A stretch of DNA of 64,000 bases from contig SJRY01000236.1 in assembly GCA_011319805.1 (NCBI GenBank), forward strand, positions 372,001 to 436,000, in the 5' to 3' direction. The translations under genes were made by a program, and so were the position numbers. Every line of letters begins with the position of its first letter. Position 1 is the first letter of the stretch. This DNA is from Macrocybe gigantea (lineage: Eukaryota > Basidiomycota > Agaricomycetes > Agaricales > Callistosporiaceae). Positions 33,344-45,514 of this stretch are shown here, one piece after another. The notes below the pieces were generated by a model. The model made no database searches and had not been told where the DNA came from. It saw nothing but the letters and a program-made list of their open reading frames with translations.

Positions 33344-34026
33344 ATGTCTCATCATTTGTTCATACTGTCGCCTTCAGACACGCCGCTATACACACTGACC
33401 CACTACTCAACGAAACCCGCGCCCAGTGTGACATCGCCGTTATCTTCTAACTTGCCCAACTGGTCGACCTCCGCGTTCGCAGGGACGCTGACGGCACTGT
33501 CAGGCGCATCGAGTACCGCTCACCATACCACGGGTGGAGGTGTCAGGATGGGCGGCGGACAGGATCGACATGTAATCCAAATGATCGCTAATGCGAGTCT
33601 AGATGTGATTGAGGACATAATGCGGAAAGAAAACGCCATGTATGTGCTGGTTCTTCGTCATGCTGGTCTGAGGACCAAGTAAAGAAGCAGGTACTTGAAA
33701 GCGGTAGACAAGTTCAACGAATGGACAGTGTCCGCGTTCGTGACGCCAAGCAGTAAGATTGACCGGCGGTGAGGGGAGTGTATTGCTGAATGGCGGATAG
33801 ACATGAAATTCATACTGCTACATGAGGGCAAGAATGACGACGGGATCCGACTATTCTTTGCAGAAGTGTGGGAGCTGTACATCAAGGTACGCGTTTCCGC
33901 TGTGATGAGACGGGGTCGCTGAGGCGGTGCCAGACGATGCTGAATCCGTTTCATACGGCGCACACGACGATCCGGAGTGCGACGTTTGATGCACGCGTAC
34001 GAGCCAGTGCGAAAAAGCATCTGTGA
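33344..34026 (+). CDS. TRS20: TRAPP complex subunit Trs20 (TRAPPC2/sedlin)
   Basis: TRAPP is a Rab guanine-nucleotide exchange complex for ER-Golgi and autophagy traffic; Trs20 is a core longin-fold subunit. Four exons give MSHHLFILSPSDTPLYTLTH, SAFAGTLTALSG, RHVIQMIANASLDVIEDIM, YLKAVDKFNEWTVSAFVTPS, KFILLHEGKNDDGIRLFFAEVWELY and TMLNPFHTAHTTIRSATFDARVRASAKKHL. The order and C-terminus match the family well. A Thr/Ser/Gly loop between the first strands is longer than in animal sedlin, as is common in basidiomycetes. It is divergent from the rhomboid gene (126 bases between ATGs). Confidence 0.93.
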
Positions 34027-34370
34027 TTCAAGCGGAGTTTCAATTCTCGGATTCAGCCATACTTTCATTGTATTCCCTCCTCCTCCTCCTCCTCCTCGTC
34101 CCTTCGTTATCTTGTCAGCCTCTTTCCCTTATCTCTTTTCTCATTTTTTGGAATAAAAAACTGTTTTCTTCTCTTGTTTCTTTCTTTTCTCTCCCTCTCT
34201 AATCCTTCCTTTTTTTCCTTCTCTCGGCCTTCATACGTGAGTCTTTTCGAGATCATATCACTAGCCTTCTCACCCTTGTTGCCACTCAAATCAGCAGCTG
34301 TATCCGTCGCTCTGTTCATTAATTCAGACATCATAATCCAGTCCACCACCTAGTCACTCCTCCTTCTGCA
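34027..34370 (+). promoter_or_regulatory. Pyrimidine-rich upstream region
   Basis: The 344 bases before the ATG at 34371 are strongly C/T-rich on the plus strand, including a TCC run at 34076-34097 and long CTTTTCTT/CCTTTTTTTCC stretches from 34110 to 34230. CT-rich stretches upstream of a start codon are a common feature of fungal core promoters and 5' leaders, so it probably drives the downstream gene. No ORF of note. Confidence 0.55.
34076..34097 (+). repeat. (TCC)n microsatellite, about 7 units
   Basis: Perfect TCC triplets run from the end of one sequence line into the next (tccctcctcc...ctcg). The repeat lies in non-coding sequence and could be a length-variable marker between strains. 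Confidence 0.85.
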
Positions 34371-35801
34371 ATGACTACCCAACCAGCGCCCAATTCCAGG
34401 GCTGCTCTTCTAGCTGGCCTTCGCACCGGTGGTGTCAGATCAACTTCTGCCACCGTCCCTCACACAGCTGCGCCTGGCGCAACGTTCAGCGTCCCACGTT
34501 TTGCATCCCAGCACCATGCCGCTTCCTCCTTCCCCGAAGAAGAAGAAGAAGACCAAGTTCTGGAGATACCACAGCAATCCGCTTTCGCAGCCCACAACTC
34601 CTTCAATCGCACTATGCCTATGACGGCCGCAGTTGACGGCCCGACGAACCGTTTCGCCACGCAGCAATTGGGTCAACGGGGCCTCAATCCCCACAGCCTA
34701 CCCTTCAGTCCTGCTGCGTTCAACTCTATGATGACCCAGCAACAAGCTCAAACCCAGGCTCTTCAAATGCAGATGCAGATGTTGGAGATTATGAGATATC
34801 AGGTTCGCTCTGGTTTCGTGACTCCACCCGAAGTGGCCACTGATTCGTTCTAGACCATGCAAGCCCAGGCCGCTGAAATGATGGCTCAAGCCCAACTTCA
34901 GCAAGCCCAGGCTCAGAGTTTAAGCAGCAAGCGCCTGAACACCGCTATGGTTCCACCTGCGACAGCCGGTCCTCTCAACAACAGTTTTGACCTTCGCTCT
35001 GCCACTCTCAATGCACAGATGCGCCGTGCGAACGCCGAAAATCTCAGGTCGCAATACAATAGCGCAGGGGAGGATCATCTTCCGATGACTGCTGCGCTTG
35101 GTGGTAAATTTGGTAGTCGCACCGTCAGCTTGAACGCCGCTCAGAGCGCCATAGGGCGAATGACCATGGATGATACTGAGGATCTAGCCCCTCCTTCCTA
35201 TTCAGGAACAACTACGGTGATCAGTGGTGGAACTTCTCTCGGTACTCCGACCAGTGCAACGCCGTCGAAATCAGATTCGGCTTCTTCGTGGAGGCGCACC
35301 GGCAATTATTCCGTGCTCAGCGCCAACCGCGTTGTCTCTTCACCCACCGTCAAAGTGACCCCTCCTCCTAGAGAAACTCAGCATGTATCACCCCCGCCCG
35401 CCGTTTCCAGCATCGGCTCCAAATTTCGTCCCCAGCCGCTTCGTTTCAATCCCATCGTTTCCCAACCTCTTCCCTCTGTAACCGTTGATACCTCCCCTGA
35501 GGATGAGGATGCCTCTTCCTCCAGTTCTGCCGCGTCCAACTCATCCCCAACTACTCCTCAGTCCTCCTCGTCAAACGGTATTCCTCTCTCGCCGCGCGAA
35601 GAAGCGACAAAGAAATTGTACGAAGGGCTGGGCATAGGACGGCCTACCCCCGCTGCCACTGAGCAGACCAATCTCTCGTCGACAGCGGTGGCTAGTCACA
35701 GGATGACCAGCCAGCCGATGAGGCAGCCCCGCGGGCCGCCCTCGGGGTCGAAGAACTTGGACCGAAGAATTTTGCAACCAGAATCAGAAGGAAGGCTATA
35801 G
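34371..35801 (+). CDS. Gln/Ser-rich disordered protein with a coiled coil, unknown function
   Basis: Two exons are joined by a 51-base intron (34803-34853, GTTCGC to TTCTAG). Exon 1 starts MTTQPAPNSRAALLAGLRTGG and contains an acidic patch (FPEEEEEDQVLEIP). The join produces a Gln/Met/Ala-rich helix: MTQQQAQTQALQMQMQML, EIMRYQ, TMQAQAAEMMAQAQLQQAQ. After this come SFDLRSATLNAQMRRANAENL, then long Ser/Thr/Pro sequence ending in PLSPREEATKKLYEGLGIGRP and a basic tail. The glutamine-rich helix suggests self-association or adaptor binding. I do not recognise a named family. The intron ends in a TAG, so a naive caller would split this gene into two. Confidence 0.65.
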
Positions 35802-36346
35802 GCGGCTTGGGCATGTTGATGGGTGCTCGCGAGAGAAGGGAAATTGTCGAGGCTTACTGACAGATTCCCACCACACCCCAGCGTTGTTAAACCGGCTTTG
35901 AACTCGATCTCGTTTTCAGCCCCAAGCTCAAAGTTGCAATGCCTCGCCAACCAGGCCTGTGGTTTTCTTCATATCCCGTCTTTCTAACATATGGACAATA
36001 TCTGCGTATTTGCTCACGATCCCTGCCGCGCGTCTCACATCACCACCATACATTCTTTTTCCGCTTGTTCCTCCACTCCGGCTGTTCATTTGCTCTGGAT
36101 GTTCCATGAAAGTGCTCTCCCCGCAAGCCGTCTAGGCTGCTCCGAGATTCACAGAGTTGACGTATAAACTGGGCTATCATTTGCGGGCCATATTGGAGCG
36201 GTGCTCCATTCGTATCATATTTTACTACCATGTTGTGTACTTCGCGTGAACAGGACTCTTGTATTTATTCCCCTGTTACATGTCGTCGGGCAACAAAGAG
36301 ACACGGCGATGGCACGCCAACTTTCAAGTGGGCAGACTTCAGGGAC
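35802..36346. other. 545-base intergenic interval, convergent 3' ends
   Basis: Lies between the stop of the Gln-rich gene and the stop of ARP4. A minus-strand open stretch (36040-36231, 63 codons) is neither domain-like nor bordered by good splice sites. Most likely two 3' untranslated regions. Confidence 0.5.
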
Positions 36347-38152
36347 TCACTTGCACCTTTGTCCAACAATGCCTTTCCCATGTTCCTGCATCGGTTAAAT
36401 TAGAAAGACGAAGCATCAATATCATCAAATGATCGCACCTGCCACTCCTCCTTACTGATCCAAAGCTGATGGAATGTTCCTAAACTGGCCAAGATGCTTC
36501 CGCCCAACCAACCACCGTAACGACGCTCGATCGGATTGCCTGGGGCATGTATTTTTATCTGAAGAGCACATTAGTTTCGGACCTTTTCAGACCTAAGGGT
36601 GGAGCCATTGTAGAAACATACATGGGGGAACGTCCGTGTCAGCTCTGCAGAGAGGCGCTCGCTGAAACCTGAAAACAGACTTCCTCCTCCCGTAAGGACA
36701 ACATTCCCCATCAGGACTTGCCGAAGTTCCGGGTCGCACATCCGCAAGGAGTCGCTGATTAAGGCCGGTATGTGCTTGGGCAAGCTGGGATTAGAGGACT
36801 TCGGTAGGTTTAGATTATTGATTTGAATGCCGTGGGGTAAGAGGACGTACAACTAGTTGAGGGGAATGCCAGAAGAATTGTTCGCCGACGGAGAACCTCT
36901 CGGGGCCGAAATAAGTGTTATAGCCGGTCGGGAATTCGTACTGCTTTGGAGGGCGCACGGCTGCCGCTCTGCACCAATATTATTAGCAAACGATGGGATT
37001 TCGACAGTCGCGCCCATAAACTGACTGATCGTTCCAGCCTTGTTCGAGAACGCCCGCTACGCTTTGAATCCATTCCTCTACTTCCCTACCTTCGGCCCAC
37101 GTTCGCCAACTTTGGGTCGTAGCCGCGACGCGGTCTTCGCGTAGAGTATACCGAGGAGGAGCGCCAGGATCTACGGGCTAGATGCCATCAGTGAGAATTG
37201 CGCTTGGCGCAAGTCACTCAAACCCTAACCGTCTTCTTCGAGATTAACTGGTAGGGAAGCAAGTCGATGCCCGGTCGCATCGTCGTAGGAGATACAAGTA
37301 TGTGACGTGCATGAGCTTGAACAAGCTTGGGTAATGTAGAATACGCAAGCCCTGAACGAGACATTGAGTTACCAGGCGAGAGATCTTATTGAAAAGCAAA
37401 CCTTTTCTGAGTACGAAGCCGTCCACGACAGGTGTGACACTAGCCATTGTCTGGCCAACATCAATTACAAGAGCCGAGCCCTTTCCTGCAGCAAAACTTG
37501 ACGCAATATATTAACAAAAGCTGTTTTTGGAACAGAACAACTAACGCGTTCAGGACGCCGGTGTTGGCAATGTAGAAAGCAGGGACTTGGAATTCTTCAA
37601 ACATTATTTCTGCCATTCGTTCTCTGTTCGTAGGTGTATTCCACGTCGGTTCCGTGACCAATATGGGATGCTCTGACACATTACAACGCATGACCTCTGT
37701 TAGAGCGTGGTCGATGAGGTGTTTCACAGCATTAAAGTCGCTGACTTCAAGCAAGAGGCAGTAAGTCAAGCAGTGCCTCGCGCATACAGAACTGTAGGAC
37801 ACACTTATGCCGTCCACAATCGGGTTTGCGACTTCCATTCCTGCCCTCCAAACAGAAGGACCCGATTGTCCAATATACATTTTCGCGGATCTGGACTTTT
37901 GGGCTGGCTCCGCGCCAGCCTCAGCGTTATCGCCCATAACGACATCAGGATCCGAAGACGTGACTTGATATCCATATGAAGTAGGTATTATCGCCTTAGG
38001 GGTGTCATCTCCCGCGTAGCCCGCGCGCAACGACGATGATCCAATGTCAACGACAAGTGCAGAGACTTCATCTAGGTATGCGAACGCACAAATATCACGC
38101 ACGCATGTTTGCCGGCAAGGAATTGCGACTCACCGCCTCCGTAGTTCACCAT
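36347..38152 (-). CDS. ARP4: Actin-related protein Arp4
   Basis: Arp4 is the nuclear actin-related subunit shared by NuA4, SWR1 and INO80 chromatin complexes. Exon 1 is MVNYGG; then [131 protein letters not shown] and [15 protein letters not shown]. The end is [20 protein letters not shown] and [19 protein letters not shown], then [12 protein letters not shown]. The [17 protein letters not shown] block and KGIVGQRCK end are characteristic of Arp4 rather than actin. It has many short introns. Divergent with ERB1 (206 bases between ATGs). Confidence 0.92.
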
Positions 38153-38358
38153 TGTTGCTCTTATATTATGCGGGAAAATATTGGTAAAAGGATGCGAGAT
38201 ATCGAATACGAGAACGTTGGTTCAGAAGTTCATACAGGGCATTATAGTGTACAGTACAAACTGAGATATTTATTTGCACCTATTTCATTCCAACGCTAAT
38301 AGCCTCTGAGTTTTCAGTCCACCAATGGATCGCTGAGCGTAACGAAAGCCCGTTACCT

Positions 38359-41052
38359 ATGGCCATCAATGGCGGCGCAAAACTCGAAAAGAAGCGGAAA
38401 AAGCTTCAAGAAGATGAGGACTCTGAAGAATGGGTCTTCGATCATGGAGGCCTAGATGTATCCAGCGACGAAGAGCGCGTCAACGACTCAGACGATGGTG
38501 AAATCGACGAATTCCCAGAGATCAATGCTACCAGCGACTCGGATTTGGATGATACCAATGGAGTTATATATGGAGACGACGAGGATGAAGAAAGCGATGG
38601 CGAAGATGAGGAGGGAAACACAGAAGACGGGACAGATGAGGAAGACACCTTGAGCGAAGCAGACACCGACGGTTCGGAGCTACATGTCTTTCCGAAATCC
38701 AAGACTGTCGTCTCCGACGTAACTGGCCAACCAAAATGCGTGTACCCCGAGATCGAACCAGAATATGATTCGGATTCGTCTACGGAAGATGTACGTGACT
38801 CATAAACTTGTTTTTTTAATGGAACATTGACAATGCATCTAACCAGGTATTAAATCGGGTCGGGGACATTCCTATGCACTGGTACGATGACCTGCCGCAC
38901 ATTGGTTATGATATAGATGGCAGAAAGGTTTTGCGACCTGCACGAGGTGACGAATTGGACAAATTCCTGCAGACCGTTGAAGACCCCTCGGCCTGGTTCG
39001 TTGCCCAATCATAATATTCTTGTGTTCCACTTCATAACTCTTGAACAGGACTTCAGCGTTTGATAAAACAGCACAGGTGGACAAATCCCTCACTAACGAG
39101 GAATTAGACATAATCCAACGTCTTTATGCCAATGAAGTCCCAGATGCAAACTACGATCCTTACGAACCAACGGTGGAATGGTTTACTGGGAAAGGAAAAG
39201 AAGAAGCTATGCCACTGTCCGGCGCTCCAGAGCCCAAACGCCGCTGGGTTCCGAGTAGATGGGAGAAGCAGAAGGTACCAAATTCTAATGCTAACTTATG
39301 TCGACGTCCTGAATTTCTTGGTCTAGATTCTTAAAATTGTTCGAGCTATCCGTCAAGGCATAATACTCCCTTCGAAACCAAAAACCACTTCGAAACTTGA
39401 ATTCTATTCAATATGGTCCGACCAATCGACGTCATCCCAACCTCCTCCACTGCCCGCACCGAAATTGTCCTTGCCCACCAACTCTGAATCTTACAACCCA
39501 CCGGAAGAATATCTTCCTACCGAAGAAGAACGCAAGGAATGGGATGCCATGGATCCAGAAGACAGAGAACGAGATTATCTTCCAAAGAAATACCCTTCCT
39601 TGCGTCTCGTTCCAGCCTACGATCGTTTCATTCAAGAACGCTTTCACCGCCAGCTGGATCTATACCTCGCACCCAGGATACAGCGGATTAAGCTTAATAT
39701 CGACCCCAATTCCTTAATCCCAAAATTACCTAGTCCAAGCAATCTCAAGCCCTTCCCGAATTATAGAAGCTTGAAATTCAAACACTTAAACAGTCGAGCA
39801 AGATGTGTGAGCATCAGTCCAGACGGATATTGGGTCATCAGTGGCGACGAACTGGGAGTTGTCAGCCTTTGGGAAGTTAACGTCGGGAAGGAAGTGAGGC
39901 GGTGGACCTTCGACGAAAAAATTGCATCCTTAGAATGGTGCCCGAGAACTGACGTCAATTATTTTGCGGTTGGAACGTAAGCTTTGACCTGCAATCACTC
40001 GCCAAAGGTGCCCTTCATTGACATGTTTTTTTTTCTTAGGGAGGAGAAAATACATCTTGTCATTCCGCCCAACGTTCCAGGCCACACACTATCGTTGACA
40101 GAAAATCTCTTAGCTCCCGCTACGCTGCCTCCTTCCGCCACTCCATCAACCATCAAATGGACCTCTTCTTCATCATATACCCGTTCTAGCGACGGTCCAA
40201 TTCTATCCATCACACTTCCGCCTTTCTCCGGGTTCCCGAATCAATTGGCATGGCATAGGAAAGGTGATTACCTTGCATCCGTTTGTAAGTCGCTTTTCTC
40301 CATCCCTCCTATCCTCATTTCGAATCTTGTGTCGTAGCCACTGGAGGCCCTCAAGGAGGTGTCTGGATACATCAAATAACGCGAAGGCACTCTCAGGCGC
40401 CATTCAAGAAAATGAAAGGAGAAGTACAATCTGTTCTTTTCCATCCCCTGAAACCCTACTTTTTTGTTGCCGTACGTGCTCCCATCTTTAAGCTTCGCCC
40501 ATTCATGACTTTTTTTTTTATTTCTTGGACGTTTCAAATTAGACCAAGCAATACGTCAGACTATACAACTTGACCGAACAAAAATTGCTGAAAACTTTGA
40601 CGCCAGGCATCAGGTGGATATCATCGATGGATGTACATCCATCTGGTGACCACCTTATCGTTGGCGGTTACGACCGCAAACTTTGCTGGTTCGACCTAGA
40701 ACTGAGCGACAAACCCTACAAAGTTCTCCGGTATTAAATATTCCACATCCTTTTCTGACCTTGTACTGACATCATTACTCCTCGTAGATATCACTCCCGA
40801 GCCATACGGTCGTTACATTTCCACCCTACATACCCCCTATTCGCATCTTCGTCTGACGACGGATCGATACAAATCTTTCACGCCAGAGTGTATAGCGATC
40901 TCATGACTGATCCTCTCATTGTTCCATTGAAGATCCTACGCGGTCATGAGATACGTGATGGTCTTGGAGTGCTACAAATAAAATGGTGTTGTCACCTTCC
41001 ATGGTTAGTCAGCGGTGGCGCTGATGGCGATGTGGCTGTATGGTATAGCTGA
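38359..41052 (+). CDS. ERB1: Ribosome biogenesis protein Erb1/Bop1
   Basis: Erb1 with Ytm1 and Nop7 forms the PeBoW complex needed for 27S pre-rRNA processing and 60S assembly. After [21 protein letters not shown] comes a very acidic region to about residue 130. The BOP1NT domain follows: [53 protein letters not shown] and [23 protein letters not shown] repeats begin at [20 protein letters not shown] and continue through WRRSPFKKMKG-like blades to [18 protein letters not shown] at the stop (41052). All introns seen are GT-AG. The nucleolar role is inferred from the family. Confidence 0.92.
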
Positions 41053-41204
41053 TCCATTAATGTCGTAGCTTATTTGTTTTTTAGATCACTTTCCATCCAG
41101 TCCCACCGAAATGCTATGCATACTGGTACATGACACCTTTCTAAACGCACGCGTGTGCCTGTCAGAGATAACACACGCAACATAGAGATACACTCTGTCA
41201 AGAC

Positions 41205-41563
41205 TTAAGGTTGCGTGGATAAAATCTCGCAAAAAGTATGAACGTCACGAATTCTGAGTGCATATTTGGCGACTATTGGAGGGGCTTCGGGAAATTGCCA
41301 AGCCTTCTCCGAGCCATCACGGAGGAAACCGAGATGAATACTATTTTGAAGAATACAAATCGCCGAAGAAGTGCGAATGTAGCATGAAAGCACCGTGTTG
41401 ATAGGGTCCATAGACGTGAGCTAGTTGATGCGTTCCGGAAGGCGTGTGGGTGCTTATAATACATTTTCAAGGCTCGAACTTACGTAATTTCCATGTTCAC
41501 TCCAGACTGATCGCACTGAATGTCCAGCTCCAGCGCCGTCAATTTATCCAGATCATCTGCCAT
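41205..41563 (-). CDS. Weak small gene, unknown
   Basis: An ATG at 41563 opens MADDLDKLTALELDIQCDQSGV followed by NMEIT and a good donor GTAAGT. Downstream, three acceptors give three different tails. The longest open one, 41205-41411, starts at MDPINTVLSCYIRTSS but is not in phase with the donor; the tail that is in phase after CAACTAG stops at 41273. I cannot decide among them and recognise none. It may be a short-peptide gene, or part of a gene with an unseen exon. Confidence 0.3.
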
Positions 41564-41846
41564 TTCAAGACATAGTGTTATGGCTCTTTTCTGGATTTAC
41601 TCCTTGCTCATCAATGAAAGATACCACCTATAAGTAGCCCGCCATGTTCAGCGGGAACTGGAAAAGAACCGTTGATAACCGTCAGAAGCACAGAGAAACG
41701 ATCGGGGATACTCTTAAACGGTCCTAGTTTTTAAAGCCTTGTTCGTCGGCAACGTCTGGACAGCCAGAGCCACCTCTCTCGTTGGATCCCGAAAGCGAAC
41801 TTCAAGCTACGTTCTTGCAGCCTAGCAATCGCAAATCCAACGTATC

Positions 41847-43550
41847 ATGGTCAACTGGTCGGATCCCCAGGAAGTGGCCAAAGACTCTGGTCTGTCTGTC
41901 ATCCGACACCAACTAAGACTCTTGTAACAGTCTTGTGGCGACGTACAGATGTCTTTCTCAAGCTAATTTTTACACTGTTCGGGCTCTATGTCTGGGAGTT
42001 GTTCATGACTTCCGACTTCGAATGGTCATTGATAACCAGGCGGAGAAAATTTCGGTGGCCGTTGGTGTGTCGTCCATCTCTCAATTCGATTTTTCAGCCG
42101 TCTGAATGATGCCGGGTGGCGGTTCAAAGAGTAGGGTCTGTCTTCTTCCGAACAAGTGCAGCCTTTCGCTGACTGCAAACTCTAGTTTTCTTTTTCCTTT
42201 GTCGCTACTGTATACTGTTGGCGTTGGTTGGCCTGTGAGTGGTTTCTTTTCTAGGGCGGCGGTTAAGCCTTACTGATAACCTTTCGCAGGATTATCTCAT
42301 TAAATGTCACGACGCGGGTATGTCCCCATTACCGACAGAGACTCGAGGTTGTCTGAAACTAATTCACTATGTTTTAGATAAATTGCGGAGTACGTATAAC
42401 GAAGATGTCCAGAATGTTGTCTGACGAAAACCTTATAGTCCCTATTCACATTCAACTCGGTAATAGGAATGTGCTTGCTGTACATTGAAATTGAGCTGAC
42501 GTGCTCGGCGACCAGTGGACTGGTAACATGTCCATCCTGTGCGCATCCACAACATTGATGCTTCGGACGTGGGTTTTCTAGTTGGTCCCCACATGCTAGT
42601 GAGACTTATCATTCGTAGAATTGCTTTATGGGATCGGAAACGCTCGGTAATGGTAGTTCTCGGAGTTTTGTGCCTGGCGCACTGGACCCTTCTATACAGA
42701 ACCATGTTCGTAGTCACTGCAACTTGGGAAGACGATGTCAAGACCTGTGCAGTCATTTCTACTAATGCGTCCCTGCTCAATACCACCTTCTTTTTCAGTG
42801 CGTCGTAATATTCCTCTAATTTACACAGGCTAATCATCCCTTCTCAGCCATGGCGTTTGATTTTATAATCTTGAATTTCACAGCAGTAGCCCTGCTGAGA
42901 AAACATTCCGCCAGAACGGATCTCTGGAAACTACTTTTCCACGATGGACTGGTGTATTTCTTGATTTCCTTCTCAACTAACTGTATTCCAGCCGTGCGTT
43001 CACCCCAGATACCGCTCCTTCACGCACTTAATCATTTTCATTACAGGTCCTGAATGTGCTCAACTTGAATAGTAAGTTTCCTGGTCGTCTCCGTCAGTGA
43101 CTTGACGTCTTAATAACTGCGCTGTGTCGCCGCAAGCGCCTATGAACGTGTACGCCTTTCTTACGTTGTTCTGTTTCGTTGGACGGCTACTAACGTCGCA
43201 TATTCAGCATTGCCACGGTATGTCGGCTTCAACTGTCGCCGTTCAGCCTACTCATCCCATCCTGAATTCAGATACCGGCCGCGACGATCACGTATGTCTC
43301 GTTCACCGCTGTGTGTTTTCCGCGGCTGATGCATGATTCTAGCTCGATAGCTGCATGTCGCGCTGTTATAAGATTGTTAGAATTTGGCTCCCAAGATGTC
43401 CATGTTCGGTCCATGTCAGCAGTCGCAAGCAACAACCTTACTCGACGAAGTGTTGCACCATTTTCGCTCTCAAGACCGTCAAGACATATAGTAAGACGAC
43501 CAGAGGTTCATGTCACCACTGAGCATATCACAATGCCAGAGATCTCGTAA
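41847..43550 (+). CDS. Multi-pass membrane protein, basidiomycete family
   Basis: Exons join to MVNWSDPQEVAKDSG, VFLKLIFTLFGLYVWELFMTS and DFEWSLITRRRKFRWPL. Further hydrophobic segments are FFFFLCRYCILLALVGL-like, CASTTLMLRT-like, SVMVVLGVLCLAHWTLLYRT, FIILNFTAVALL and LVYFLISFSTNCIPAVLN. The end is IAACRAVIRLLEFGSQDVHVR and a Ser/Arg cytosolic tail with VTTEHITMPEIS. This pattern, seven or so segments with a charged loop RRRKFRW after the first, is a family expanded in mushroom-forming fungi, sometimes described with DUF6533-type proteins. Its role is unknown. Many short introns make exact exon ends approximate. Confidence 0.68.
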
Positions 43551-43902
43551 GATGATTCATTTGGAATGTGTGATAGATGCATTCTGAAGCTATCGCGCTC
43601 TAGTCCGTCGGAGACCGATTCCCCGTACAGTGGTAAAACTCTGGGTCGTAGAATATCTTCGATGGATCTTTCGTCCCCAAAAGGGGAAGAAATACCATCT
43701 GAAAAAGACGGAAGGCTATCATATGGATTCGCCAATGCTGTTTAACTGGTCAGCATATCCCCCTAAAATAGTATCTTGTCAACTAGCAACACTTTTTGCG
43801 CTTTTGCCATCCGATTTCTAGCATTCATAATGATATAAGATACAACAACCACGGGTATCGGAATAGAAAAGAATCACAATACAAGCAACAGATTTTTTGC
43901 CG
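43551..43902. other. 352-base intergenic interval, convergent 3' ends
   Basis: The minus-strand stretch 43508-43735 and the plus-strand stretch 43630-43821 are open but have no domain-like sequence or splice context. Probably 3' untranslated sequence of the membrane protein and the UPF0642 gene. Confidence 0.5.
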
Positions 43903-44528
43903 TTATCGTCGGCGTTTCGATCGTCCAGCCTTTCTTCTAGCACCTGGACCCCCTTGGCGGTTCATCCCCTTCCGTTCGGGTCTCGCAGGCATGCCCTTCG
44001 ACAACCGCCATTGTTCCCTTCTCGAACCTCGCGGACCATGAGTTGATATACGTGTTGATGGTGTACTGTCGATGGCCATGGATTCTAAAGGGATTGATCT
44101 TCAGACCGCGATTTTTCAGGAGGAAAAAAGAAGGCAACCACACCTGTTGAAACCTGCGCTTCGTTCCTCACATTTTCGACTAGGAATTGAGAACGATGTC
44201 AGAAATCATTGTCGTGACAATGCTCATGACCAAAATCGCCCATGTTTTGAAATGTGCCGAGCCCACCCAAGAAGCTCATATTCTCAACGGAGATGTTGTC
44301 CGCATCCAACAGGCCAAAAAGCGCAAATCGATACCAACCTGATGGGTCAGCATTTTCCTCTCCCGCCTCTTCTATCGCAATATCTCCATCGGCATCCTTT
44401 GCAGCGATCGAGAAAAGTTTCGCATTTAGACGATGGAGACGAGCAGCTTCGGTTGCTGCGTAGACGCCATTCTCGCGTTTCTTCGAACGGAAAGTTCGCT
44501 TTGATTTGGATCTGAGTGATTTCGCCAT
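43903..44528 (-). CDS. UPF0642/DUF2423 nucleolar-type protein
   Basis: Start MAKSLRSKSKRTFRSKKREN, then GVYAATEAARLHRLNAKL, which is the DUF2423 signature (yeast Ybl028c). The first exon is acidic after that (IEEAGEENADPSG). The last exon reads STRISTHGPRGSRREQWRL, SKGMPARPERKGMNRQGG and a basic end ARRKAGRSKRRR. Family members are small basic nucleolar proteins linked to ribosome assembly. The middle of the gene is unsettled: the donor after PSG and the acceptor before the last exon are about 250 bases apart, longer than other introns here, so a small middle exon may exist. Confidence 0.75.
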
Positions 44529-44900
44529 TGTTATAGAGGGCGTGTAGAGTGAGGCAAAAAAGAAAAGAATGTTACGGCGGTGACAACCAGCGGACCGGAT
44601 TTTATATAAATTTAACGATGAGTCAGTGATTATGTAATCAGGGAAGGTAGTTGCACAGCCCGAGCACACTTATAGGTCAAAACGACTACAACTGTTGCAA
44701 GCTATAACATCGGATACATATTATCGGGACTGAAGACAGGTATACATTCGTAGAGTCAACGATTTACAAAAGATCGTGATGTCACTATACGTTGAGAATA
44801 TCAGCTCCAAAAACGAGAAACCTTCGAGTCAGAAAAATGATATACCAATCAAATAGTCGTTTATTTTTGGTCGCAGAGATGGAAGACATACATGCTTGAA
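44529..44900 (-). promoter_or_regulatory. Upstream region of the UPF0642 gene with a TATA-like element
   Basis: A TATATAAA-type element lies near 44602-44610, about 75 bases upstream of the minus-strand ATG at 44528. The rest of the interval is AT-rich, holds no convincing ORF and runs to the SmF stop codon at 44901. Confidence 0.4.
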
Positions 44901-45381
44901 TTATTCCGGTGGTGCCTCTCTGTGAATAAAGCGATAACATCATCAGACGATTACAGGACGCGAGCCAGGGGATAAGACTTATAATGTATAAAACATTGTT
45001 GCATCTGTGAAAGTGTAAGACACAAGAAACGAATTATAGGCGAAAGGAAGAGCAGAGCGTACCGAATGAACACCTCGCCAAGTGCGCCATTAGACTGTCC
45101 GTCCTGGAACTCTTCCGTGTTCGCCAACTATTAAAAAGGACGATCAGACGTTATCCAAAGTACGATAGACTTGGGGTGGCAACGTACCTGAAGGTTCATG
45201 TAGCCATCGGTGCTGACGAGGAACCCTTTATATTCCAAGCCCCATTTTAGTCGGACGAACACTGGTTTGCCGGTGAGCTCCTGCATGAAGGGCTTCGGAT
45301 TGACGGGATTGACCTGAATTGATAAGTGATCAGGGAAAGAAAAAGGGAGAAAAACAGGATCTTTGGACGCACAGATGCCAT
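44901..45381 (-). CDS. Small nuclear ribonucleoprotein F (SmF)
   Basis: SmF is another core member of the Sm ring; SmG is also in this window. Exon 1 is only MAS; then [39 protein letters not shown] and NLQ; then [29 protein letters not shown] and a very short last exon ending APPE. The Sm1 and Sm2 motifs are intact. The last intron is awkward: GTCTTATCC donor (44978) and a CACAGAG acceptor (44918) give LYIIKAPPE, the same length as the usual LYIREAPPE-like end. It is divergent from NC2-beta (133 bases). Confidence 0.92.
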
Positions 45382-45514
45382 CCTGGTGCGGAGTAGAGAT
45401 GAGAGGAGGAATTTGAGCGTGCACGTGCGGACTTCCAAAATGTCGATCAACATAACTCAAGTAGAATGCTCCTTCAACCACAATACCGCATCACTCCCTT
45501 CCATATACTTCACC

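Noticed and set aside
34803..34859. Two separate genes in the 34.4-35.8 kb region, because one frame ends at 34853 and a new ATG follows.
   Set aside because: The stop codon is the TAG of a 51-base GT-AG intron. The join makes one continuous Gln/Met-rich helix.
41205..41411. A stand-alone 68-codon protein MDPINTVLSCYIRTSS on the minus strand.
   Set aside because: It is not in phase with the good upstream donor and has no family match. It is mentioned only within the low-confidence small gene.
44918..44988. An AT-AG intron (ATAAGT to CACAG) in SmF.
   Set aside because: It leaves the last exon out of phase. A GT donor (GTCTTATCC) with the CACAGAG acceptor keeps the frame and the expected length.
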